The notes under the pieces: generated by a model
The model's input: the letters and a program-made list of their open reading frames with translations, nothing else
Told to the model about the DNA's origin: nothing
Databases searched by the model: none
Part shown: in pieces, positions 1 to 6,077 of the stretch
Numbering within the stretch: position 1 is the stretch's first letter
Layout: each line of letters starts with the position of its first letter
Source of the DNA: Anaerolineales bacterium
GTDB taxonomy: Bacteria; Chloroflexota; Anaerolineae; B4-G1; DUEL01
DNA: 8,593 nucleotides
Direction: 5' to 3'
Assembly (NCBI GenBank): GCA_015662065.1
Contig: DQUX01000169.1
Location: 1-8,593 of the forward strand
Translations under genes and position numbers: made by a program

Positions 1-947
1 ACCTCCCCCCAGAGGGCCAGCCGCCCGGCGGCGGCGTAGTTGGCCGCCGCCCCCAGCGCCCACCGGCACAGCCGCCCTGTCTCGGAATCGGCGGGGATGG
101 GAACCCAGCGGCCCGGCCAGAAGAGGCGCGCCCGCTCCAGCACCGCCCCGGCCGAGGAGGCCCGCCGGAGGTGATAGGGAAGCTTGGCCCGCCATTCCAG
201 CCACCGACCGCGCCGCGTGTTCTTACGCCGATGGGCGAAGAGCCGACCCAGCACGGCCCCCAGGTGGCCGGAGTCGGCGTGGGCCATCAACACCACCTGC
301 CCGATCTCCACCCCCCACTCCGCCGCCGTCGCCGGGTCCAGCAACTCCTCCACGACCTGCATCTCCAAGAAGTGGTTCCCCCGCCCCACCAGCCCAAACT
401 CCCGGCGCGCCAGGGGCCGCAGCCAGGAGGGAACCGTCCGCAGGATGTCCGCCCTGCGGGCGTCCACCTCGTCGGGGGAGAAGGCCGCGCCCTCCCCGTC
501 CATCACCTCCATCACCGCCACCCGCTCCTCCCGCTCCCGCCAGGCCGGAATCCCACCCAACAGCACGGCGTCCAGCGCCGATTCGTCCAGCACCGGCTCC
601 CCGCGCCGGGGGTCCAGCCGGGCCGACAAAGCGCTGAAAAACCGGCCCAGCCGCTCGGGAGTGGCGAAATCCGCCCCCACGGCGGTCAAAGCCAGGCCCA
701 TCCCACAATGGGGGGAGGGACTGGTCAGCCCCAGCACTAGGACCTCCTCTGTGGCCGTCGCCAGGCTGGAGGGGGCCTCCAACCGGGGCTTCCAGTGCAG
801 ATCGGGCAGGGCCACCGGCGGGCGGGCCAGCCATGGGGCCTGGGCCAGCCGCTCCACCAACCCCAGCGCCTCCCGCGGCGGCGGGAGGTCCGGCGGCGCG
901 ACGACCACCGGGCGCAGACACCCCGGACAACCCCTACGCCCCCCCAC
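1..947 (-). CDS. Divergent RtcB-family protein (RNA ligase homologue), partial at the left edge
   Basis: I translated this frame by hand: 315 codons without a stop, running off the left edge. It reads as an RtcB homologue. PDLHWKP (48-54) matches PDVHxGxG, HCGM (80-83) matches CGM, GRGNHFLE (188-195) matches GxGNHFIE, VVLMAHADSGHLG (218-230) matches the HSGSRGLG region, and ANYAAAGRLALW (302-313) matches ANxAxANRQ. The distance between H192 and H223 (31 residues) equals that between His203 and His234 of Pyrococcus horikoshii RtcB. RtcB joins RNA 3'-phosphate or cyclic phosphate ends to 5'-OH using GTP and Mn. Here Ser78 stands where the metal ligand Asp95 should be, SGSR is replaced, and ANR reads AGR. 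The later His ligand and the guanylylated His lie outside the window. The N-terminus has an extra CPGC (7-10). GTG 947 is the likely start. It may be catalytically altered or repurposed. Confidence 0.8.
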   Translation of the reverse strand, partial: MGGRRGCPGCLRPVVVAPPDLPPPREALGLVERLAQAPWLARPPVALPDLHWKPRLEAPSSLATATEEVLVLGLTSPSPHCGMGLALTAVGADFATPERLGRFFSALSARLDPRRGEPVLDESALDAVLLGGIPAWREREERVAVMEVMDGEGAAFSPDEVDARRADILRTVPSWLRPLARREFGLVGRGNHFLEMQVVEELLDPATAAEWGVEIGQVVLMAHADSGHLGAVLGRLFAHRRKNTRRGRWLEWRAKLPYHLRRASSAGAVLERARLFWPGRWVPIPADSETGRLCRWALGAAANYAAAGRLALWGE

Positions 948-1977
948 CGTTCACCCTCTCCAGGACGCGCCGCGCCACCTCGGCCAGATTTCCCCCCTCC
1001 CCCAAGGCGACCTCGTAGCACGGCAGCATGGTCAGCTCCTGCAGGTTCATCCACCGCCAGAGGGGATCGCCCACCTGCGGGATCAGGTGGTGGAGCGCCG
1101 CCGCGCACTCCTGGTAGGCCATCCACTCCCGGGCCAGCAGGTCGCCGGCCCACAGCCGGCGGAAGGCTACCTCTCCCTCCAGCCACTCCACCCGCTCCCT
1201 CCGCCCGCGCCGCAGAAAGACCAACCCCCGGGGATAAGCCCTGCCAACGCGACGCTGGGGGGCCAGCTCGAAGTCCTCCCGCTGGTGGGAGAAGGACCGC
1301 CCGGCGGGTCGGACCCCCACCGGCGTGCTGCTGGAGAGCTCCCGCGCCCGCTCATCCACGTGGAGGGGCTCGGGGCAGGCCCAGACCTGTCGCCCGTCGG
1401 TGAAGAGCAGATTGTCGGAGAGCAGCCGCCATCCTGGCAGGGCCAGCGCCGCCCACACGAAGGTCGACTTGCCGCAGCCCGGCAGGCCGCTGAGGACGAT
1501 CCCATCCTCCCCCCGGGCCAGCGCCGCCGCGTGGATCAGGCTCCAGCCCCGCTCCCGCTCCATCCACCAACCCCACGGGAAGTAGACCAGGTAGTAGATC
1601 AGGGAGACGTAGAGGCGGGCCCGCGCCGCCCAGGTGAGGCGCGTCAGCCAACGGGCGCGGCGGGTGGGCCAGCGGTAGGTAGCGCGGACCCGCATCCCAT
1701 CCCGGTCCCACCCCACCTCCAACTGCAACCCTGGAACCTGCCGGATCTCGGTGAGGCGCAGCCGGTTTTCCCCCACCCACACCCGGCGGCCCAGGGGCTC
1801 CAGGTCGGCCGGAGGCAGGGCCCGATCCCAATGCAGCGTCACCCGGATCAGGGGCTGCCCGGCCCCCTCCACCGTAAGGGGAGCCAGGTAATCGTGGGCG
1901 AAGGCGAGGAAATCCTCCCGCTTCGCCTCCAGCGCCAGGCCCACCCCGTGGAGCGTGTACTTCAGGCCGGTTGCCAC
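934..1977 (-). CDS. HPr kinase-like P-loop protein
   Basis: A 347-residue protein whose C-terminal half resembles HPr kinase/PEP-carboxykinase-type kinases. HAAALAR (149-155) leads into the P-loop GLPGCGKST (164-172), and LLSDN (185-189) sits where HprK has its SDD or ADD metal motif, here with Asn in place of the second Asp. EPLHVDER (203-210) follows. The first 140 residues show no domain I recognise; a Trp/Tyr-rich stretch (about 121-138, YVSLIYYLVYFPWGWW) may dock to the membrane. Stand-alone HprK-like proteins phosphorylate small molecules or peptides, for example lasso-peptide tailoring kinases, and are not the sugar-regulatory HprK, which is of similar length but carries a different N-terminal domain. 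The GTG at 1977 was chosen because GGGGAGGGG lies just upstream and because the overlap with the glycosyltransferase stop (16 bases) fits the cluster. The substrate is unknown. Confidence 0.8.
   Translation of the reverse strand: MATGLKYTLHGVGLALEAKREDFLAFAHDYLAPLTVEGAGQPLIRVTLHWDRALPPADLEPLGRRVWVGENRLRLTEIRQVPGLQLEVGWDRDGMRVRATYRWPTRRARWLTRLTWAARARLYVSLIYYLVYFPWGWWMERERGWSLIHAAALARGEDGIVLSGLPGCGKSTFVWAALALPGWRLLSDNLLFTDGRQVWACPEPLHVDERARELSSSTPVGVRPAGRSFSHQREDFELAPQRRVGRAYPRGLVFLRRGRRERVEWLEGEVAFRRLWAGDLLAREWMAYQECAAALHHLIPQVGDPLWRWMNLQELTMLPCYEVALGEGGNLAEVARRVLERVNGGGA
954..961 (-). promoter_or_regulatory. Ribosome binding site of the RtcB-like gene
   Basis: GGAGAGGG on the minus strand ends 6 bases before GTG 947. 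It lies inside the end of the kinase-like gene and supports a start that overlaps that gene by 14 bases. Confidence 0.55.
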
Positions 1978-3071
1978 GTCAGCCCCTCCCCATCGACCCA
2001 GTGAAGCGGCGGCCCCCAGGCTCCCCCCACGAACCCCGCAACCCAGGCATACAGCCCCATCAGCAACAGCAGCGAGGCCAGCGGGCGGCTCCGCAGGACG
2101 GCGGGCGCGCGGCTCCAGAAGACGCCCAGCGTGCGGCCCCACTTGAAGAGGGGCAACAGCGGGGACGCCGCCAGCGCCAGGAGGGGGGAGCGGGCCAGGA
2201 AGGCCCCCTCCTCCCCTGTCAACCGCAGGACCCGGGCCGTGATCCGCCCGATCCGCTGCTGGTGGGCCAGATAGTCCCCCCAGGCGCTCCGGTGAACGTG
2301 ACGGACCCGGATGCGGGGGTCGAACCAGATGGCGACGCCGTGGTGGGCCAGCCGCCAGTGATAAAGCAGGTCCTCCTGGGGATAGAAGCGGGTCGGGAAT
2401 CCTCCGAACCGATCGAAGATAGAGCGGTGGTAGGAGATGTTGCAGGTGGGAACGTGGGCGACCGTCCGCGGGCTGCCGACAGGGAGAAACTCCCGGAACT
2501 CCCCCATAAAGCCGGCCCAGGCCACGAGGCTCCCGGGGTTGCCGTTCTCCACCGCCCCGCCCACCACCGGGTGCCCGGCCCGTTGCGCCGCCAGCATCCG
2601 CCCCAACCAATCCGCAGGGGCGATGCAATCGGCATCCAGGCAGGCGATCACCTTCCCCCGCGCCCGGGCGATCCCCAGGTTGCGGGCCGTCCCCGGATCG
2701 GTCTTCCGGGGCCGGTGGATGAGGCGCACCCAGGGGAACGTATCCGCCACGATCTGGTCTGTGCCGTCATCGGAGCTATCCACGACGATGACCTCGTACG
2801 GTTCGGGACAGTCCTGCGCCCGCAACGAGGCCAGCGTCTCCCGGATGGTGGCGGCGGCGTTGTAGGAGGGGACGATGATGGAGGCGGCGACCTCCCCGTC
2901 GGCACGCGGGGCCAGTACCGGGAAGACCTCGCCGGAGAGGGTCTCCACCTCCGCCCGACAGGTCGGACAGACCAGCCGGGGGGCCACAAAACGGCTCCCG
3001 CAGCGGGGACACTCAGTCCCCAGGAGCCGGTACCGCTCTCTTCTCCTGCGCCATACGCCCACGCCCGACAT
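1962..3071 (-). CDS. Family 2 glycosyltransferase with N-terminal DUF35-like zinc ribbon
   Basis: A 369-residue protein with two parts. Residues 7-40 read like the rubredoxin-type zinc ribbon of DUF35/ChsH2-like proteins: WRRRRERYRLLG, then C21xxC24 and C35xxC38 in CPRCG...CPTC, with a short LSGEVF remnant of the OB-fold entry. From residue 63 on it is a GT-A glycosyltransferase: SIIVPSYNAAATI (64-76), VVDSSDDGT (96-104), the metal/nucleotide motif DADC (146-149), and QEDLLYHWRL (232-241) for the acceptor-side acidic pair. The C-terminal hydrophobic stretches (about 292-309 and 329-350) suggest membrane attachment. It probably adds a sugar from a nucleotide donor to a lipid-linked acceptor on the cytoplasmic face. 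ATG 3071 has a GGGGAG 5 bases upstream; the TTG at 3092 is less likely. It overlaps the epimerase by 59 bases and the kinase-like gene by 16. The zinc-ribbon role is unknown. Confidence 0.88.
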   Translation of the reverse strand: MSGVGVWRRRRERYRLLGTECPRCGSRFVAPRLVCPTCRAEVETLSGEVFPVLAPRADGEVAASIIVPSYNAAATIRETLASLRAQDCPEPYEVIVVDSSDDGTDQIVADTFPWVRLIHRPRKTDPGTARNLGIARARGKVIACLDADCIAPADWLGRMLAAQRAGHPVVGGAVENGNPGSLVAWAGFMGEFREFLPVGSPRTVAHVPTCNISYHRSIFDRFGGFPTRFYPQEDLLYHWRLAHHGVAIWFDPRIRVRHVHRSAWGDYLAHQQRIGRITARVLRLTGEEGAFLARSPLLALAASPLLPLFKWGRTLGVFWSRAPAVLRSRPLASLLLLMGLYAWVAGFVGGAWGPPLHWVDGEGLTWQPA

Positions 3072-4077
3072 CGCCTCTCCCCCCTTTCGCAATCCGCCCC
3101 GTTCCCTGCAACCAGTCCACCGTCCGCCGCATCCCCTCTTCCAGCCCCACCTGAGGCACGTATCCTAGCTCCGCCGTCGCTCGGGCGTGGCTGAACCCCC
3201 GATCCACCGTCAGCGTGGCCACCGCGTCCCGGGTGACGGGGGGGCGTCGGTGCAGCGCTCCCCACGCCCGCTCGGCCCACCCCGCCAGGAGACGCGCCAG
3301 GCCGGTGGGCAGGTAGACCCGACCCGGACCGGGCTTTCCCAGGGCTGCGCGGGCGGCGATCAACACCTCCCGCATCGTCACCGGCCGAGGGCCGGAAAGG
3401 ATGTAGGCCCGCCCTACAGCCCCCCGCTCCCAGGCCCGCACCATCCCCCCTACCACGTCGTCCACGTAGGCCAGGTCCACATGGTTGCGCCCGTCCCCCA
3501 CCGGCAGGAACCGCCCCCGGGCCAGGCGGACCAGCAGCCGGGTCACCATGCCGGTCTCGTCCCCCGGCCCGTAGGTAATGACGGGGCGGACCACCACGGC
3601 GGGCAGGGCCCCGGCCCGCGCCGCCACCAGCACCAGCCGCTCCGCCTCCATCTTCGTGCGGTGGTAGGCCACCTGGCTGGTCGGCTCGACGTAGGGTAGC
3701 ATCTCGTCGGCGTCAATCCGTCCAGGATAGCGGGCCACCCCCACCGAGCTGCAGTAGACAAACCGCTCCACCCCCGCCTGCATAGCGGCCGCCAGCAGAT
3801 GACAGGTCCCGGCCGTGTTGACCGTCCGGTAGGTCGAAAGCGGCACCCCCCAGTGATCCCGCAAACTCGCCAGGTGGAAGACTCCCCGCACCCCCTCCAT
3901 CGCCGCCGTCAACGTCTCCGGGCGGGTCAGGTCGCCGGAGACTAGCTCCACCCCCTCCCGCTCCAGGCCAGGCGCGGAGGAGCGGACCAGAGCGCGCACG
4001 GTGTGCCCCATCCCGACCAACCGGCGGGCCAGATGACCGCCGATGAAACCGGTCGCCCCCGTCACCAGGACGCTCAT
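3013..4077 (-). CDS. NAD(P)-dependent epimerase/reductase, extended SDR family
   Basis: A 354-residue extended short-chain dehydrogenase. The N-terminus has the cofactor motif GATGFIG (G7, G10, G13). D49-L50 fits the adenine-contact site, and FHLAS (67-71) matches the NNAG-type loop. The catalytic set is S110/S111 in YCSS and Y138-xxx-K142 in AYHRTK, followed by RPVITYGPGD (164-173), the usual substrate-side motif of nucleotide-sugar epimerases. It most resembles the dihydroflavonol-reductase / hopanoid-associated sugar epimerase branch. It likely oxidises or epimerises a sugar-nucleotide or reduces a ketone in the pathway encoded around it. The start ATG 4077 gives a perfect family N-terminus; a longer upstream reading is merely the antisense-free extension through the radical SAM gene. 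The last 20-25 residues are basic, look unconserved, and lie within the 59-base overlap with the following glycosyltransferase gene. Confidence 0.9.
   Translation of the reverse strand: MSVLVTGATGFIGGHLARRLVGMGHTVRALVRSSAPGLEREGVELVSGDLTRPETLTAAMEGVRGVFHLASLRDHWGVPLSTYRTVNTAGTCHLLAAAMQAGVERFVYCSSVGVARYPGRIDADEMLPYVEPTSQVAYHRTKMEAERLVLVAARAGALPAVVVRPVITYGPGDETGMVTRLLVRLARGRFLPVGDGRNHVDLAYVDDVVGGMVRAWERGAVGRAYILSGPRPVTMREVLIAARAALGKPGPGRVYLPTGLARLLAGWAERAWGALHRRPPVTRDAVATLTVDRGFSHARATAELGYVPQVGLEEGMRRTVDWLQGTGRIAKGGRGDVGRGRMAQEKRAVPAPGD
4074..4077 (-). promoter_or_regulatory. ATGA stop-start overlap (translational coupling)
   Basis: The radical SAM gene stops with TGA 4076-4074 and the epimerase begins with ATG 4077-4075 on the same four bases. 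This is the classic arrangement for reinitiation by a terminating ribosome and ties the two products in expression. Confidence 0.85.
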
Positions 4078-5168
4078 CGCCGCCCGTCCCTCCGCACCAG
4101 GTCCCACGCCACGCCCATCAGCGAAGGCGGATGCAACAGAAGGTTGGTGTAAGCGGCGTTGGCCAGAGGGCAATCGCACCGGCCGGCGCGGACCCTCTCC
4201 CGCAGCGCCTGAGCCGGCTCCCCCCACCAGACCCGCCGGAAGTCGTAACCGGCCTGGCGGAGGTTGCCCACCGACTCGGCCTGAACGCAACAGAACCAGA
4301 CCTCCCCCTCCGGGGAGATCTGGGCACTGGCCCAACCGGCGTAGCAGGGCACCACCTGCCGCCGCTCCCAAAGCCACCGTTGGACCAATCGGTAGTACCG
4401 GCGGCGGAAGGCCCACGTCGTCCGGCCCAGGCCGGAGGGCAAGTATTGGGACTGCAGCTCCATCACCCGCTCGATGGTCTCCCCATACACGGCTGGCCCA
4501 GGAGCGATGTCCGCCCCCATTGTCCCCAGTTCCACCCGCTCCTCGGCGATCTCGGTGATGTAGGAATCGGGCGCCAGCTCCGCCTGCACGTGAGCGTAGA
4601 GGTCCGGGACCCTCCGGGCGTTGAAGCGGGAGATGACGGTGTGGACCCCCAGGGTCAGGTTGGGAGCCGCCAGCGCCCGGAGTCGTCGGTAGGTCTCCAA
4701 CGCCCGCTCGAAGTTGCCCGGGACCCCCCGGATGCGGTCGTGCTCCCCCCCCCACCCGTCCAGCGAGAGATTGACGACCACCCGGATGCTGGCGCAGGCA
4801 GCCGTCACCTCGCCGACAGCGCGGGTGATCCGCTCCGGCAGGAGGCCGTTGGTAGGGATGTTGAGGATGGCGGGCTGGCAATGGGCACAGACCCGACGGA
4901 TGATCTGGACACTCTCCTCCCGCAGGAGAGGCTCCCCCCCGCTGACGGTGACCCAGTAGGGGGCGCGGCCCAGGGAGCGCAGCACCCGGTCCCACTCCTC
5001 CACCGTCAGCTCCTCCGCCTCCTTTCGCCAGACGTTGCAGGTGACGCAGCGGGAGTTGCACCGGTAGGTCAGGCTGAGGGTCAGGTTAATCGGCAGAGGC
5101 CGCGGCCAGCCCCAGCGACGGGAGGCCCAGAAGGCCGGGAGACGGTGGGCCAGGTCAAGCATCCGCAT
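4074..5168 (-). CDS. Radical SAM protein with SPASM-like C-terminal cysteines
   Basis: A 364-residue radical SAM enzyme. The 4Fe-4S cluster motif CxxxCxxC is C37, C41 and C44 in YRCNSRCVTC, followed by the SAM-binding GGEP at 77-80 and a barrel strand VVNLSLDG (131-138) typical of the family. The C-terminal part carries C275 in CYAGWASAQISPEGEVW, the pair C293-C294, and C331/C333, the layout of a SPASM or twitch auxiliary-cluster domain. Such enzymes modify peptides (RiPP and heme-cofactor maturation) or, in some branches, sugars and lipids. The ATG at 5168 has GGAG 7 bases upstream; the gene overlaps the methyltransferase end by 14 bases and shares ATGA with the next gene. I found no small precursor-peptide gene in the window, so a peptide substrate is not demonstrated. 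Family confidence is high and substrate confidence low. Confidence 0.92.
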   Translation of the reverse strand: MRMLDLAHRLPAFWASRRWGWPRPLPINLTLSLTYRCNSRCVTCNVWRKEAEELTVEEWDRVLRSLGRAPYWVTVSGGEPLLREESVQIIRRVCAHCQPAILNIPTNGLLPERITRAVGEVTAACASIRVVVNLSLDGWGGEHDRIRGVPGNFERALETYRRLRALAAPNLTLGVHTVISRFNARRVPDLYAHVQAELAPDSYITEIAEERVELGTMGADIAPGPAVYGETIERVMELQSQYLPSGLGRTTWAFRRRYYRLVQRWLWERRQVVPCYAGWASAQISPEGEVWFCCVQAESVGNLRQAGYDFRRVWWGEPAQALRERVRAGRCDCPLANAAYTNLLLHPPSLMGVAWDLVRRDGRR

Positions 5169-5985
5169 CTTCCCGCTCCGCCAGCACTGCGAAGTGATGG
5201 GCGAAAGGGACCTGGAGAAGGGGATGACGAAGTCGCTCCAACCAGCCCAAACGGTGCATCCGTCGGTGGAGGTCGGAGTGGGCGACCGGATCGAAATACG
5301 GGAGGTCCTTCGGCCCCCAGCAGTACCCGTCCCGACCGTCGAGGGAAAGGAACCGTCCTGCCCCTGGGACCATCGCCTGAAACCACGCCACCGGATCCAG
5401 GATGTCCGGCCACCAGGCCACGTCCAGCCAGCGCACCTCCAGGACCTGCAGCCCGGCCGCCTCTAGGAGGCCCCGCACCGTGCGCGGGTCCATCACCCCC
5501 TGGTTCCCGTAGGGCCAGGGGAGGCGGGTGCGGTGGTGGTAGAGCCTCCGGGCGGGGAAGCCGTAGTTGCGTCGGTTGGGCACCACCAAAGCGACGTACC
5601 GGCGGGAGAGCCGGGCCATCTCTCCGACCAGCGCGGGGGGGTCGAAGAAAGGGAGGCGATTGAAGTTCCACACCAGGTCGAAGTGACGGGAGGGGAAGGG
5701 GAGGGGCAACCCATGCACGCAGGCGAAGCCTGTGCGCGCCAGACACCCCTGGGCTGCCCACGCCCGGCGAGCCAGGGCCACCTCCGCCCGCTCTTCCAGA
5801 ACAACCGTGACCGCGCAGCCGCGCCGGGCCAAGGGGAGGCTGTGAATGCCGGGGATGCCCGCCACGCCATCCCCCGGCCCCTCCAGCACAGAGGCAACAG
5901 AGCACCGGTCCGCCACCTCCTCCAACCACCTGTAGACGGCGAACCGCTCGAAGGCCGTGCCCAGGCCCCGGTCTATCTCTCCCAC
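5155..5985 (-). CDS. Class I SAM-dependent methyltransferase
   Basis: A 276-residue cytoplasmic protein with a Rossmann-type methyltransferase core. The SAM-binding glycine-rich motif I is SVLEGPGDGVAGIPG (about 32-46), a variant of the usual VLExGxGxG in which Pro-Gly-Asp-Gly replaces Gly-Cys-Gly. VVLEE (61-65) fits the acidic end of beta-2 that holds the SAM ribose. HFDLVWNFNRLPFF (101-114) is the motif IV region, and LLEAAGLQVLEV (173-184) is the usual post-motif segment of small-molecule and sugar/lipid methyltransferases. The start is GTG 5985, set by the AGGAGG in front of it. It ends at TGA 5155-5157, inside the first codons of the radical SAM gene, so the two are probably translated together. 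The methyl acceptor is not visible; the setting suggests a glycan, polyprenyl-linked sugar or lipid intermediate, which is inference. Confidence 0.85.
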   Translation of the reverse strand: MGEIDRGLGTAFERFAVYRWLEEVADRCSVASVLEGPGDGVAGIPGIHSLPLARRGCAVTVVLEERAEVALARRAWAAQGCLARTGFACVHGLPLPFPSRHFDLVWNFNRLPFFDPPALVGEMARLSRRYVALVVPNRRNYGFPARRLYHHRTRLPWPYGNQGVMDPRTVRGLLEAAGLQVLEVRWLDVAWWPDILDPVAWFQAMVPGAGRFLSLDGRDGYCWGPKDLPYFDPVAHSDLHRRMHRLGWLERLRHPLLQVPFAHHFAVLAEREDADA

Positions 5986-5994
5986 TGCCTCCCG

Positions 5995-6000
5995 CCTCCT
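5995..6000 (-). promoter_or_regulatory. Strong Shine-Dalgarno for the methyltransferase
   Basis: A perfect AGGAGG lies 9 bases before GTG 5985, and a second purine run (GGGAGG, 5988-5993) is only 2 bases away. It fixes the start at the GTG and excludes the longer reading that passes through the inverted repeat. Confidence 0.75.
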
Positions 6001-6020
6001 GATACTACAACCGCACTTGC

Positions 6021-6075
6021 AGGTGCGACGCACTTGAGAACCGCACAACGACCGGCAAGAAAGTGCGTCGCACCT
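6021..6075. repeat. Perfect 15-bp inverted repeat made of GTGCG-A/T-CGCAC palindromes
   Basis: AGGTGCGACGCACTT at 6021-6035 is the exact reverse complement of AAGTGCGTCGCACCT at 6061-6075, with a 25-base loop between them. Each arm is itself a near-perfect palindrome (GTGCG, one odd base, CGCAC), so single arms can also fold. Partial copies extend leftward: CGCACTTG occurs at 6012-6019 and again at 6029-6036, and ACCGCAC occurs at 6010-6016 and 6040-6046. The element fills the gap between the membrane glycosyltransferase stop (6078) and the methyltransferase ribosome binding site. In the transcript it could form a strong hairpin, but no U-tract follows, so it is not a classical intrinsic terminator. 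It may be a REP-like mobile palindrome, an mRNA-processing or attenuation hairpin, or a protein-binding site. Confidence 0.8.
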
Positions 6076-6077
6076 TC

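Noticed and set aside
223..930. A 235-codon minus-strand frame over the RtcB-like gene
   Set aside because: It is almost entirely Gly, Ala, Pro and Arg. The neighbouring frame, which runs off the left edge, carries the ordered RtcB motifs and is the real gene.
184..2004. A 606-codon open frame on the plus strand, with similar long plus-strand frames at 1971-3194 and 4131-5663
   Set aside because: They are antisense to genes with clear motifs, are rich in Pro, Arg, Gln and Gly with no recognisable domain, and arise because stop codons are rare in GC-rich antisense frames.
6001..6010. TAGTAT on the minus strand as a possible -10 promoter box for the methyltransferase operon
   Set aside because: It abuts the Shine-Dalgarno, so the transcript would start inside the ribosome binding site, and I see no convincing -35 box at the right distance.
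6021..6075. The inverted repeat as an intrinsic terminator
   Set aside because: No run of T follows the stem on the minus strand, and the 25-base loop is large for a terminator.
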